From contig DASZTW010000020.1 of NCBI GenBank assembly GCA_035547835.1, positions 84,745 through 148,744 on the forward strand: a stretch of DNA of 64,000 bases, written 5' to 3'. The notes beneath the pieces were generated by a model. The model did not search any database. It saw only the letters and a list, made by a program, of their open reading frames with translations, and had not been told where the DNA came from. Within the stretch, counting starts at the first letter, position 1. Every line of letters starts with the position of its first letter. Position numbers and translations under genes: made by a program. Of this stretch, positions 34,434 through 43,103 are shown one piece after another. The stretch is from Acidimicrobiales bacterium. GTDB taxonomy: Bacteria > Actinomycetota > Acidimicrobiia > Acidimicrobiales > Iamiaceae.

Positions 34434-35195
34434 ATGCCGCTCGACGACGCCGACGACGAGCGGCCCGAGTTCCGCCCACCGCTTCCACCCGATGACCGCC
34501 TCTGGCGCCACCCCTCGGAGCTCGGGTCGGAACACACCCACGGACCCACGGCAGGGGTGCAGCCGCACATCGCCACGCTTTCCCGGCGCGATGCAGCCCG
34601 CAGCAGGCGGCGCAACCTCGTCGCATCGGGCGTCGTGCTCCTGGGCGCCGCCGCCGTCGTCGGGCTCGTCGCGCTGTCGGCGACCATGACCGACAGCCCG
34701 CCAGTGGTCACCGTCGCATCGGCGCTCGAGAGCCAGACCGTCAGCGCCACGAGCGCGGTCCTCGGCTCGTCGACCGACCGCACGACCCGCGCGTGGTTGG
34801 GGGTCACCGGCACGGATTGGGACGACGGTCTGACGGAGGCGAGCCTCGACCAAGGGGCCGGCTCGGGGGCCCGCCTGCTGGCGATCGACGCCGGCAGCCC
34901 CGCCGACCAAGGTGGGCTGCGGTCCGGTGACGTCATCACGGCGGTCGACGGCCACCAGATGGGCACCATGGCCGATCTGGTCGATGACGTGAGCAACCAC
35001 CGTCCCGGCTCGAAGGTCGAAGTCACCTACCGGCGCAATGGCCAAGTGCAGCGCACCACCGTGGTGCTGGGCCATCCACCACCGGGCGACGGCGAGCACC
35101 AGGCCCCGGCGACCACCGGTCCTCCGCAGCCGACCACGACGGCGACGCTGCCGACCGGATCGGTGGTTCCCACGTCGACCAGCGTCGGCGGCTGA
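34434..35195 (+). CDS. Membrane-anchored PDZ protein, HtrA-like without protease domain
   Basis: 253 residues. The N-terminal PLPPDDRLWRHPSELG box is the one usually seen in front of actinobacterial membrane-anchored trypsin-like (HtrA) proteases. It is followed by one transmembrane helix (VASGVVLLGAAAVVGLVALSA). After a linker of about 40 residues the sequence goes straight into a PDZ domain (AWLGVTGTD, SPADQGGLRSGDVITAVDGHQMG). The serine-protease domain is absent, and no GNSGGP motif exists. A Pro/Thr-rich tail ends the protein. ATG at 34434 lies 7 nt after a TACGAT -10-like box (34421-34426), so the message may be leaderless. Confidence 0.72.
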   Translation: MPLDDADDERPEFRPPLPPDDRLWRHPSELGSEHTHGPTAGVQPHIATLSRRDAARSRRRNLVASGVVLLGAAAVVGLVALSATMTDSPPVVTVASALESQTVSATSAVLGSSTDRTTRAWLGVTGTDWDDGLTEASLDQGAGSGARLLAIDAGSPADQGGLRSGDVITAVDGHQMGTMADLVDDVSNHRPGSKVEVTYRRNGQVQRTTVVLGHPPPGDGEHQAPATTGPPQPTTTATLPTGSVVPTSTSVGG

Positions 35196-35212
35196 GCGAC
35201 CACACCGCCTCC

Positions 35213-36361
35213 TCACCCGCCGCGGCGCCGCCGGCGGATGGCCCCGCCGGCGACCACGCCGGCCCCTGCGGCCGCCACGGCCGCGCCTCCGAGGATGAGC
35301 TCTTGGCGTCGTTGCGGGCTCAACGTGGCGAGCGGACCGGCGGGGTGGCCCGCCACCCAAGCCTCTTCGTTCGTGTGCTCGGGCACCCAACCGGCGCTTC
35401 GCACCTTGTCGTTGGCCACGACCCAGGGATGCACCGCGTACGGCAACAGCTCCGGCGGGGTCGGCGCCACCCCCAGGCGCCACCGCCAGCCGTGCAGGCG
35501 AGCGGCCACGGCCTCGGGCAGCCGGATGCGGGGGCGCACGTCGAGTGCGCGCCGGGCCGCGCCGTCGAGCCAACCGTCGGGCGCCACGTTGACGGTGCCC
35601 TCGACGCCGGACCGCCGCACGATGTCGACCGCCGACGCGAGATCGTCGACGTGAAGGAACTGGGTGGGTGGATCGTGGTCCTCCACCGGAAAGCCGAGTG
35701 CGGAACGAAGGGCGCGGGCCAACCAGCCGGGCCGGTCCGGGGCCACGGTGGTGACGGGCCGGAGCACGGCGACCGTGTTCGCCGGGTGATCGTCGTGCCA
35801 GTCGGCCACCCGTCGTTCGACTTCGGCCAGCGCCAGCGCGGGGGCAAACCCCGGATTCGGCCGGACCGGGGCCGCGTCGGTGAGCGGCACCGGATTGGTC
35901 GTCCACGCGCCGTAGACCATGGCGCTCGACACCACCACCAGCGAGAGCGGCGCGACCCCTTCGGTCGCGCGCAGCACGGCGTCGGCCACCGCAACGATGC
36001 GGTCGCTGCCGCCCTGGCTGAGGCCGCCCGCCGCCGCCCAGCCGAGGTACAGCACGGCGGTGGCCCCCGCGAGCGGCCCCCGCAAGTCGTCGCCCGCCAT
36101 CACGACGAACCGCTCGATCGATGCGCCGGTGCCGCCGGCCAACGCCGCCACCGGCGGGGTACCAGCGTCGTCGGGGTCGGCGATGTCGACCGCGACCACC
36201 CGCCCGACCGCCTCGTCGCGCACCGTGAGGTCGACGACCCGCCGCCCGAGGGGGCTCGAGGCGCCGATGATGACAACGGATCCGAGCCGTTTACGATGGA
36301 CGGATGCGCCTTCCGGTTCCACTGCGGGATCGTCAGACGGATGAGCAACGTCGTGTCGCAT
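35213..36361 (-). CDS. NAD(P)-dependent sugar-epimerase-like SDR with C-terminal membrane anchor
   Basis: About 382 residues. An extended short-chain dehydrogenase starts with the Rossmann motif SVVIIGASSPLGRRVVDL and has SLVVVSSAMVYGAW (active-site Ser and a Tyr). It continues with the substrate-domain part TTVAPDRPGWLARALRSALG and LHVDDLASAVDIV. The catalytic YxxxK is not obvious; lysine is missing after the tyrosine. The C-terminus is a short hydrophobic helix (ELILGGAAVAAAGAGVVAGG) capped by an arginine run, probably a tail anchor. ATG 36361 is chosen; GTG 36322 is an alternative. The 3' end abuts the PDZ gene convergently. The reaction is unknown. Confidence 0.65.
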   Translation of the reverse strand: MRHDVAHPSDDPAVEPEGASVHRKRLGSVVIIGASSPLGRRVVDLTVRDEAVGRVVAVDIADPDDAGTPPVAALAGGTGASIERFVVMAGDDLRGPLAGATAVLYLGWAAAGGLSQGGSDRIVAVADAVLRATEGVAPLSLVVVSSAMVYGAWTTNPVPLTDAAPVRPNPGFAPALALAEVERRVADWHDDHPANTVAVLRPVTTVAPDRPGWLARALRSALGFPVEDHDPPTQFLHVDDLASAVDIVRRSGVEGTVNVAPDGWLDGAARRALDVRPRIRLPEAVAARLHGWRWRLGVAPTPPELLPYAVHPWVVANDKVRSAGWVPEHTNEEAWVAGHPAGPLATLSPQRRQELILGGAAVAAAGAGVVAGGAIRRRRRGG

Positions 36362-36428
36362 GGGAATGGCATGGTGCACCAGCTCGTGACAGAAAGCGAA
36401 CGGACTCGTACGACGCGCGGGGGCCACG

Positions 36429-37637
36429 GTGAGTGACGCCGGTCCACCAGGCGGCGATCCGTTCAAGGGGATGCCGTTCTTCGGTGACCTGATGAAGATG
36501 ATCGGCCAGCAGGGCCCGGTCGCCTGGGACGCCGCGTCGCAGCTCGCGATCACCATCGCCACCGAAGGCGAGTTCGAGCCGAACGTCGATCCGCTCGAAC
36601 GGATCCGGCTCGAACAGCTCGGCCGGGTGGCGGAGCTGCAGGTCACGTCGCTCACCGGGCTCGATACGCTCGTGGCCGGCCGCTCGGTCGAGATCGTTCC
36701 CGTGACACGGACGATGTGGGTGGTCGACACGATCGAAGCCTGGAAGCCCCTCTTTTCGAACTTGGCCACCGCGCTCGGATCGCCGCATGCGGGCGGCGCC
36801 ACCCCCGACGCCGGCCCCCTGACCCCGGCGTCGCCGGATCCCGAGGCGTGGCTCGGCGAGCTGCTCCAGGCGCTGAACCCGATGCTGCTCGGCATGACCG
36901 CCGGGTCGATGGTCGGCCACCTCGCGCGGCGCAGCTTCGGCGTGTACGACCTTCCGATCCCGCGCAAGGCCAGCCACGAAGTGCAGGTCGTGCCGGCCGG
37001 CATCGATGCGTTCGCCGCCGAGTGGAGCATCGACGCCGACGACCTTCGCTTGTGGGTGCTGCTGCACGAGCTCACCCACCACGCCGTGCTCAACGTCCCG
37101 CATGTGCGCACCCGGCTCGAAGGCCTGCTCGCCTCGTACGCGGCAGGGTTCCGGGCTGACCCCTCCGCGTTCACGTCGCGCCTCGGCGACCTCGACCCCG
37201 CCCAGTTGCAGGGTGGGTTCGACATGGCCGAGCTGTTCGGCGACCCCGAGATGCTCCTCGGCGCCGTGCAGTCGCCCGAGCAGCGCGATCTGATCCCCCA
37301 GATCGAGGCCACCGTGGCAGTGGTCGTCGGCTACGTCGACCACGTCATGGACCACATCGGCGCCAACTTGATCAGCAGCTACGGGATGGTCACCGAAGCC
37401 ATGCGCCGGCGCCGGGTGGAGGCCAGCGAGGCCGACCGCTTCGTGGAACGGCTCCTCGGGCTGCACCTGACCCAAGACCGCTACGACCGCGCCGCCAGCT
37501 TCGTCGACGGGGTGGTGGAGCGAGCCGGGTTCGGGGCGCTCGAGCGGCTCTGGGCCGACGAGCGCGACTTGCCGACGCCAGCCGAGGTCGATGCGCCCGG
37601 CCTTTGGCTCGCCCGCATCGATCTGCCGGACGACTGA
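36429..37637 (+). CDS. Zinc-dependent metalloprotease, zincin_2/DUF2342 family
   Basis: 402 residues with the zinc-binding HELTH motif at 213-217 (LWVLLHELTHHAVL) inside a mostly helical protein. The pattern ATEGEFEPNVDPLERIRLEQLGRVAELQV and the C-terminal ERLLGLHLTQDRYDRAASFV fit the actinobacterial DUF2342 family, often annotated as coenzyme-F420-biosynthesis-associated for historical reasons. The biological substrate is unknown. The start is GTG at 36429. In mycobacteria, as I recall, this family is encoded beside UPF0182 and the Lon-like PDZ protein; here all three occur within 24 kb. Confidence 0.85.
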   Translation: MSDAGPPGGDPFKGMPFFGDLMKMIGQQGPVAWDAASQLAITIATEGEFEPNVDPLERIRLEQLGRVAELQVTSLTGLDTLVAGRSVEIVPVTRTMWVVDTIEAWKPLFSNLATALGSPHAGGATPDAGPLTPASPDPEAWLGELLQALNPMLLGMTAGSMVGHLARRSFGVYDLPIPRKASHEVQVVPAGIDAFAAEWSIDADDLRLWVLLHELTHHAVLNVPHVRTRLEGLLASYAAGFRADPSAFTSRLGDLDPAQLQGGFDMAELFGDPEMLLGAVQSPEQRDLIPQIEATVAVVVGYVDHVMDHIGANLISSYGMVTEAMRRRRVEASEADRFVERLLGLHLTQDRYDRAASFVDGVVERAGFGALERLWADERDLPTPAEVDAPGLWLARIDLPDD

Positions 37638-37656
37638 CCCGGCGGCGCCGGGTCAG
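37634..37656. terminator. Bidirectional hairpin containing both stop codons
   Basis: CTGACCCGGC (37634-37643) pairs exactly with 37647-37656, with a GGC loop. The plus-strand protease stop (TGA 37635-37637) and the minus-strand MFS stop (TCA 37653-37655) both lie inside the stems, so the convergent genes share one terminator. Confidence 0.6.
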
Positions 37657-39323
37657 GAAGGCCAGGCTTCGTCGTCGTCGGGCGCGACTTGCGTGGCCGG
37701 CTCGTCGGCGGCGGAGGGCTCGTCGGGAAACGTCAGCGGCGACGGCTCGAACGGCACCGTCGTCGAGGTCGGGCCGAGGTCGATCGTGGGCGGCTCGGGA
37801 CCGGGCGCGGGCGCGGCGGACGGTGACCCGCTGCTGGTCGGACGATCGGCTCTCGCCGGATCGAGCGCGGCCTGCCGCGGCCGCGGCGGGCCCACTTGGT
37901 CGTCGATGCCGCGCGGCGGCGGGTCGTCGCCGATCCAGACGGGCCAGCCGGTCGGTGGCGGCAATGGCGTCTCGGCGGGCAGCGGGCGCTGATCGCGGTG
38001 GCGCCACCCCGTCGCGGCCGCGCGCACCCGCTCTCTTGCCTCGCCGGCCAGCCGGTTCATGCGCTGGTCGAGTTGGACGGCCGCCGCGTCGACGCCGGTG
38101 AGCGGCACGGCGCGGGCGCGGGCCTCGGACGCCTTGGAGCCCACTGCGTAGGAGAACAGCGTCACGGCGGCCACGAACAACACCACCAGATAGCCGGCTT
38201 CCTTCGGCATCGGCGCGATCGCGATCAGCGCGCCGACCACCCACAGGATCTGGAAGCGCGTCTCGAAGCGGGCGAACGACCGGCCGCGGTTGGCGTCCGG
38301 CGCGTCGCGCTGGACGATCGAGTCGAACGCCAACTTCCCGCACGCTGCCGCGATGCCGACGATCGCCGCCAGGATCATCGCGCCCATGACGCCGCTGCTC
38401 AGGCTGGCCAACACGCCGGCGATGGTGATGGCACCCAGCGCTCCCATCAGGAGGTTCTCCTCCTTGGTCATGCGGCGCAACGGCGGTGCGATGAGCGCAC
38501 CGATCTGGCTGCCGACCACCGACGAGCCACCAACCACGGCGAGCTCCCACGGCGTCCCGCTCTTCTTGTAGAACGCGAACGCGATGAACAGCGTCATGAA
38601 CCCGACGATCCCGCGGATCATCCCCATGGCCGAGCCGCCGAGCAGGATCGACGTGCTGTGCAGCTCGGCGCGCTCCTCGTGGCTCGACGCCTCCGACGCG
38701 ACCTGCACCTTCGGCAGGCGCAGGCCGAGCGCCGCGGTGGCCAGGTAGAACAGCATGGCCACCACCAGCGCCCCTTGCGCGCCACCCGCGATCTTGTACG
38801 CGAGCGCGCCGGGACCTGCCCCCACCACCGAGCCGATGCCCGACAGCAACGACAGCTTGGAGTTGGCCTCCACCAGCTCGTCGTCGCTCTCCACGGTCGA
38901 CGGCACGAGCGCCGGCTTCGTGATCGTGTAGGTCTTCTGCAGGACCAGCACGCCGAACGCCTCGGGGAAGAAGAGCAAGCTCTTGACGTGCTGGATCATC
39001 ACGAAGCACAGGACCGCACGGCCGATCCCGCTCACGATCACCATGATCCGGCGGCCGCCGCGCACGCGGTCGACGAGCGGACCGATCAGCGGCGCGACCA
39101 CCGAGAACGGCGCCATCGTGAACAGCAGGTACAGCAGGACCTTGCCGCGAGCTTCGCCTGTGGGCAGCGTGAAGAACAGCGACCCGGCCAGAGCAGTGGC
39201 CAACGCCGCGTCGCCCGACGTCGACACCAGATGCGCGTGCGCCAAGCGCGCGAACGCCGAGGTCACCCGCGACTGGGGTTTCTGCGGTGGGGTGAAGGGC
39301 CGCCACCCTTGCTGCGCGGTCAC
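37653..39323 (-). CDS. MFS-type membrane protein with disordered proline-rich C-terminus
   Basis: 556 residues. The first 420 contain about 12 hydrophobic helices with an MFS-like loop (PLIGPLVDRVRGGRRIMVIVSG, the A-motif region D-x-x-x-G-x-R). Conserved stretches include QKTYTITKPALVPSTVESDDELVEANSKLSLL, seen in a family of actinobacterial MFS proteins of unknown substrate. The last 130 residues are Pro, Ala, Asp and Thr-rich and likely disordered in the cytoplasm. GTG at 39323 is the first start before the conserved N-terminus. It converges with the metalloprotease gene. Confidence 0.8.
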   Translation of the reverse strand: MTAQQGWRPFTPPQKPQSRVTSAFARLAHAHLVSTSGDAALATALAGSLFFTLPTGEARGKVLLYLLFTMAPFSVVAPLIGPLVDRVRGGRRIMVIVSGIGRAVLCFVMIQHVKSLLFFPEAFGVLVLQKTYTITKPALVPSTVESDDELVEANSKLSLLSGIGSVVGAGPGALAYKIAGGAQGALVVAMLFYLATAALGLRLPKVQVASEASSHEERAELHSTSILLGGSAMGMIRGIVGFMTLFIAFAFYKKSGTPWELAVVGGSSVVGSQIGALIAPPLRRMTKEENLLMGALGAITIAGVLASLSSGVMGAMILAAIVGIAAACGKLAFDSIVQRDAPDANRGRSFARFETRFQILWVVGALIAIAPMPKEAGYLVVLFVAAVTLFSYAVGSKASEARARAVPLTGVDAAAVQLDQRMNRLAGEARERVRAAATGWRHRDQRPLPAETPLPPPTGWPVWIGDDPPPRGIDDQVGPPRPRQAALDPARADRPTSSGSPSAAPAPGPEPPTIDLGPTSTTVPFEPSPLTFPDEPSAADEPATQVAPDDDEAWPS

Positions 39324-39375
39324 TGCCCCATCGTAAGGAACGGCGCGGAGCCCCGACCGCGCATGCCCGCCCGGC

Positions 39376-40089
39376 TCAGGCTCGTGGCCGCTCGAACTTG
39401 TAGCCGACTCCCCGAATGGTGACGATGCGCTGGGGGTTCGACGGATCTTCTTCGACCTTGGCCCGCAGCCGCTTGATGTGCACGTCGAGGGTCTTCGTGT
39501 CCCCGACGTAGTCGAGACCCCAGACCCGGTCGATCAACGTCTCACGGGTGAGCACCCGCCCGGCGTTCTCGAGCAACAGCGTGAGCAGCTCGAACTCCTT
39601 GAGCGGCAAGGCGACCTCGGCACCCCGGATCACGACCTCGTGGCGGCCGGGGTCGAGTGAGACGTCGCCGACCTGCAGGACCTCACCGTCGCGGGGCTCC
39701 TCACGACTGTCGCCCGGCGACCTGCGCAGCACCGCACGCATGCGAGCCACGACCTCGCGCAGCCGGTAGGGCTTGGTGACGTAGTCGTCGGCACCGACTT
39801 CGAGCCCGACCACCGTGTCGATCTCCGACGACTTGGCGGTGACCATGATGATCGGCACTTTCGAGCGACGTCGCAGCTCGCGGCACACGTCGATGCCGGA
39901 CACGACGGGGAGCATCACGTCGAGCAGCACGAGATCGGGCGCGACCGCGTCGAACACATCGAGGGCTTCCGCGCCGTCGCGGGCGACCTGCACGCGGAAG
40001 CCCTCGCGCTTGAGGCCGACCAGCAGTGCGTCGACGTACGAGTCCTCGTCTTCGACGAGCAGGACAGTGGTCTGTGGTTGGTCGCTCAT
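39376..40089 (-). CDS. regX3: Phosphate-response regulator RegX3 (OmpR/PhoB family)
   Basis: 237 residues. The receiver domain (1-120) has the acidic pocket VEDED, phosphoacceptor D57 in LVLLDVMLP and the conserved lysine in VTKPYRLRE. The C-terminal winged helix (about 140-237) contains PLKEFELLTLLLENAGRVLTRETLIDRVWG and HIKRLRAKVEEDP. The ATG overlaps the kinase stop (ATGA at 40089-40086), so the pair is made together. RegX3/PhoP-type regulators bind tandem 11-nt PHO boxes; two such boxes occur in this window, upstream of pstS and ppk. Identification as RegX3 rests on the local phosphate gene context as well as on sequence. Confidence 0.92.
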   Translation of the reverse strand: MSDQPQTTVLLVEDEDSYVDALLVGLKREGFRVQVARDGAEALDVFDAVAPDLVLLDVMLPVVSGIDVCRELRRRSKVPIIMVTAKSSEIDTVVGLEVGADDYVTKPYRLREVVARMRAVLRRSPGDSREEPRDGEVLQVGDVSLDPGRHEVVIRGAEVALPLKEFELLTLLLENAGRVLTRETLIDRVWGLDYVGDTKTLDVHIKRLRAKVEEDPSNPQRIVTIRGVGYKFERPRA

Positions 40090-41540
40090 GACGACTCCTG
40101 TCGGGGGGACGGCAGACCGTCGAGGTCGCCGAGCGCAGCCGCATCGGTGTGGTCGACCGGCGCCGCATCGGCGCGGGGAAGCCGCAACGTGAACCGCGAC
40201 CCCTTCCCCTCGACCGACGTGACGTCGACTTCACCACGGTGGTTGTGGATCACGTGGCGCACGATCGCCAAACCGAGGCCCGTGCCACCGGTGTCGCGGC
40301 TGCGGGCTTCGTCGACTCGGTAGAAGCGCTCAAAGACCCGGTCCAGGTGGGGTTGCGGGATGCCGACGCCGTGGTCGACGACGGACAACTCGACGAACCG
40401 GTCGCCGAGCGAACCTTCGAGCTGCACGGCGGACCCCGGGTCGGAGTACTTGATGGCGTTGTCGAGCAAGTTGGACAACGCCGACACGAGCTGGCGGCGG
40501 TCGCCAAGGACCTCGAAGCGGGGCGGCCGGCAGCTCACCTCGATGGCGACTTCACGCAGATCGGCCGCTGGCCGCACCCGATCGGCGGCGTCGGCGAGCA
40601 GTTGCACGACCGGGATCCGCTCCTTCGACGACGGCTCCCCGCCCTCGATGCGACTCAGCTCCAGCAGGTCGTCGATCGTGCGGCCGATGCGCAGCGCCTC
40701 GTGGTGCACCCGGCCCGCCAACCGCTGCACCACCGCAGTCGAGGTTGCGTCGAGACCCGCGGCCGTGCCGCTCGCGGTCGTCTCGTCGAGCAGCGTCTCG
40801 GCGAGCAACCCGAGCGCGCCGACCGGCGTCTTGAGCTCGTGGCTGATGTTCGCCACGAAGTCGCGCCGGAGGTTCTCCACCCGGCTCCGCTCGGAGATGT
40901 CGTCGATGACGATCGCGACGCCCTCGACCGAGGCTTGCGGACCGGCGAGCGGCGCCAGCCCACCGGTCGGCGGTGCGACAGGCCCATCGGCTGGGCTGTC
41001 GACGTTGGGCCGCAGTGGCAGCGCAGTGAGGAGGTACGTCCGGCGCGGTGGGCCCTCGACGTCGACCGTTCGGCTGCTCTGGTCACCGGCGAACCCCGGT
41101 CGCAGCAGACCCCACATCGTCTGGTCGAGCTCTGGGCCGCCTTGGCGCACGTCGAGGAACGCGACCGCCGCCCGGTTCTGCACCATCTGGCTACCGTCGC
41201 GGGCGAAGAGCACGACGCCTTGCGGGATGGCGTCGAGCGCGCGGATGAGCACGGCTTCGGCACGCCGCGCCGCGCCGAACGCCGAGGCGTCGATCGCGGA
41301 TTCGAGCCGGTCGAGCTGGCCGCCCAGACCGGACCCGACAGCCGGTCGGGCGTCGATTCGATCGGCGAGATCCTCGAGCCGCCGTTGCACGGCGTGGGCA
41401 GCGCGGGCTCGCGCCCGAGCAGAGAGGACGGCAGAGACGACGACGAGCGCGGCCGCGGCCACCACGACGATGACGACCTCGCCGGTCGCTCCCAGCGCGA
41501 CCAGCGGCGTGGCGGTCAGCCCGAGCGCGTCGAGAGCCAC
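40086..41540 (-). CDS. senX3: Phosphate sensor histidine kinase SenX3
   Basis: About 484 residues. A single N-terminal helix (VVIVVVAAAALVVVSAVL) is followed by a PAS-like region (ALDAIPQGVVLFARDGSQMVQNRAAVAF), the HisKA box NISHELKTPVGALGLL and HATPase motifs NAIKYSDP, DHGVGIPQ and GGTGLGLAIV. The layout (short anchor, no large outside domain, PAS) is that of SenX3, which is thought to sense phosphate through PstB/PhoU. The best start is GTG at 41540, inside the last codons of surE; a CTG overlapping the surE stop is an alternative. It overlaps regX3 by ATGA. Confidence 0.9.
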   Translation of the reverse strand: MALDALGLTATPLVALGATGEVVIVVVAAAALVVVSAVLSARARARAAHAVQRRLEDLADRIDARPAVGSGLGGQLDRLESAIDASAFGAARRAEAVLIRALDAIPQGVVLFARDGSQMVQNRAAVAFLDVRQGGPELDQTMWGLLRPGFAGDQSSRTVDVEGPPRRTYLLTALPLRPNVDSPADGPVAPPTGGLAPLAGPQASVEGVAIVIDDISERSRVENLRRDFVANISHELKTPVGALGLLAETLLDETTASGTAAGLDATSTAVVQRLAGRVHHEALRIGRTIDDLLELSRIEGGEPSSKERIPVVQLLADAADRVRPAADLREVAIEVSCRPPRFEVLGDRRQLVSALSNLLDNAIKYSDPGSAVQLEGSLGDRFVELSVVDHGVGIPQPHLDRVFERFYRVDEARSRDTGGTGLGLAIVRHVIHNHRGEVDVTSVEGKGSRFTLRLPRADAAPVDHTDAAALGDLDGLPSPRQESS

Positions 41541-42301
41541 TTGTCGGTGTGGTCGGCCACGTCGGATGGCGCGACAGCGGTGATGCCTTGGATCACCGTG
41601 ACGGCGGCATACCCGGCCCGGACCATGCCGGTGTCGGACGCGGGGTCGACCACCTCGCCGGTGGCGCGGAGCTCCATCTGCAGACGCCCGTCGCCCGACT
41701 CGACGACCGCGGACCGCACGGTACCCACCTTGGCCAGCGTCGCTTCCCCGACACCGAGGACTTCGGCCAGCGGCACGTCGGGAACGTTGAGGTTGACCAC
41801 GGTGCCGGCGCCCGCCGCGAGCAGCCACTCGAGCGCGCCGACCGCCAGCTCGCCGGCAGTGGCCCAAGTCGGCTGTTCGTCGCTCGCACTGTTGACGTCG
41901 ATGCTGACCGCCAGGCCCGACAGGCCGAAGTTGGCGGCGGTGAGCGCCGCGCCGACCGTCCCAGAATGCAGGACGGCACGCCCGGTGTTGCAGCCGGGGT
42001 TGATGCCCGACACGACCAGCTCGGGTGGCGCACCGAACCCGCCGAGGCGGGCGGCCAGCACGCACAACGCAGGCGGGCCCGCCACGCCCCAGGCCGGGAC
42101 GCCTTCGAGGCCCGCCAGCTCACGTTCCTCGACGTCGATGTGCTCGTCGATGTGCAGACGGCCGATCGAGGCTCCGCTGCCGCTGCGGTCGTCGAGCGGC
42201 GCCGCAACGATCAGCTCGTGGCCGGCACCGTGGAGTGACCGTGCGAGGGCGTGGAGGCCCGGCGCGTCGATGCCGTCGTCGTTCGTCACCAAGATGCGCA
42301 A
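41516..42301 (-). CDS. surE: 5'/3'-nucleotidase (exopolyphosphatase-like) SurE
   Basis: 261 residues with the SurE metal site NDDG (7-10), the DRSGSGAS loop, VVSGINPGCNTG and YSGTVGAA-like HSGTVGAALTAA. SurE removes phosphate from nucleoside monophosphates and, in E. coli, from short polyphosphate. The start codon is a TTG at 42301, directly before the conserved RILVTNDDG, with phoU ending 4 nt upstream. It overlaps the senX3 start by about 25 nt. Its position inside the phosphate-signalling operon fits phosphate scavenging. Confidence 0.92.
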   Translation of the reverse strand: MRILVTNDDGIDAPGLHALARSLHGAGHELIVAAPLDDRSGSGASIGRLHIDEHIDVEERELAGLEGVPAWGVAGPPALCVLAARLGGFGAPPELVVSGINPGCNTGRAVLHSGTVGAALTAANFGLSGLAVSIDVNSASDEQPTWATAGELAVGALEWLLAAGAGTVVNLNVPDVPLAEVLGVGEATLAKVGTVRSAVVESGDGRLQMELRATGEVVDPASDTGMVRAGYAAVTVIQGITAVAPSDVADHTDKWLSTRSG

Positions 42302-42304
42302 CGG

Positions 42305-43075
42305 TCAGCCCTGTTCGTCGGTGGGTGGTTCACGGTGCCATTGTGCGCCATGTTCACCCCGATCGGCCCCATCAGATCCGCGCAGGCGGTTGCGGGCGTC
42401 CCGGCGAGCGGCCCCAGTGTGTTCGGGGAGCCATCCGGTGGCGAGGTACACGATCCGGTTGCCGACGTTCACGGCATGGTCGCCGAGCCGCTCGTAATAC
42501 CGACCGACGAGTGCCAGCTGCACCCCCGCCTCGACGCCCAGGCAGCCATCCCGGTGCGCCTCGAAGATCGCTTCGAGCCACTCGCGGTGCAACCGGTCGA
42601 GCACATCGTCGAGATCGGGAAGGGCCGCCGCCATGCTGGCGTCGCGCGTGGCGTAGGCGGTGGACGCCACCTGCAACAAGCCGACCGCCTCGGTACCCAT
42701 GCGGTCGAGCAGCCGAGCGAGGCGATCGCTGAGGGGCGTGTGCAGGAGCCGGCGGGCCGCCTTGGCGAGGTTCACCGCCAAGTCGCCGCAGCGCTCGAAG
42801 TCGGCCACGATCCACAACGCGGCCACCGTCGACCGCAAGTCGCGTGCCACCGGCGCCTGGAGCGTGAGGAGACGGGTGCAGCGGTCCTCGAGCGACAGAG
42901 CGAGCGCGTCGACCTCGTCGTCGCGCTCGATCACTGCGCGGGCCTCGTCGAGGTCGAGCCGTCGCAGGACCGCGGTGGCGGTGGCGGTGGACTCGATGAC
43001 CATCGCCGCCAGCTGTTGGACCTCACGGACGACGAGCGACAGCTCCGACTCGAGGTCGGGCAGGCCGTCGGTCAC
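42305..43075 (-). CDS. phoU: Phosphate transport regulator PhoU
   Basis: About 256 residues with the two three-helix PhoU repeats: VREVQQLAAMVIESTATATAVL and the metal-binding motif ERCGDLAVNLAKAARR in the first half, WLEAIFEAHRD and YYERLGDHAVNVGNRIVYL in the second. The E-R-x-G-D-x-x-x-N motifs are intact in both. PhoU links PstB activity to the sensor kinase and shuts signalling down when phosphate is plentiful. GTG at 43075 is chosen because the longer frame overlaps pstB and encodes a Ser/Pro-rich stretch. It sits between pstB and surE on the same strand. Confidence 0.92.
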   Translation of the reverse strand: MTDGLPDLESELSLVVREVQQLAAMVIESTATATAVLRRLDLDEARAVIERDDEVDALALSLEDRCTRLLTLQAPVARDLRSTVAALWIVADFERCGDLAVNLAKAARRLLHTPLSDRLARLLDRMGTEAVGLLQVASTAYATRDASMAAALPDLDDVLDRLHREWLEAIFEAHRDGCLGVEAGVQLALVGRYYERLGDHAVNVGNRIVYLATGWLPEHTGAARRDARNRLRGSDGADRGEHGAQWHREPPTDEQG

Positions 43076-43103
43076 GGGTGCCGGCCCACGGGTGGGCGAC
43101 CGC

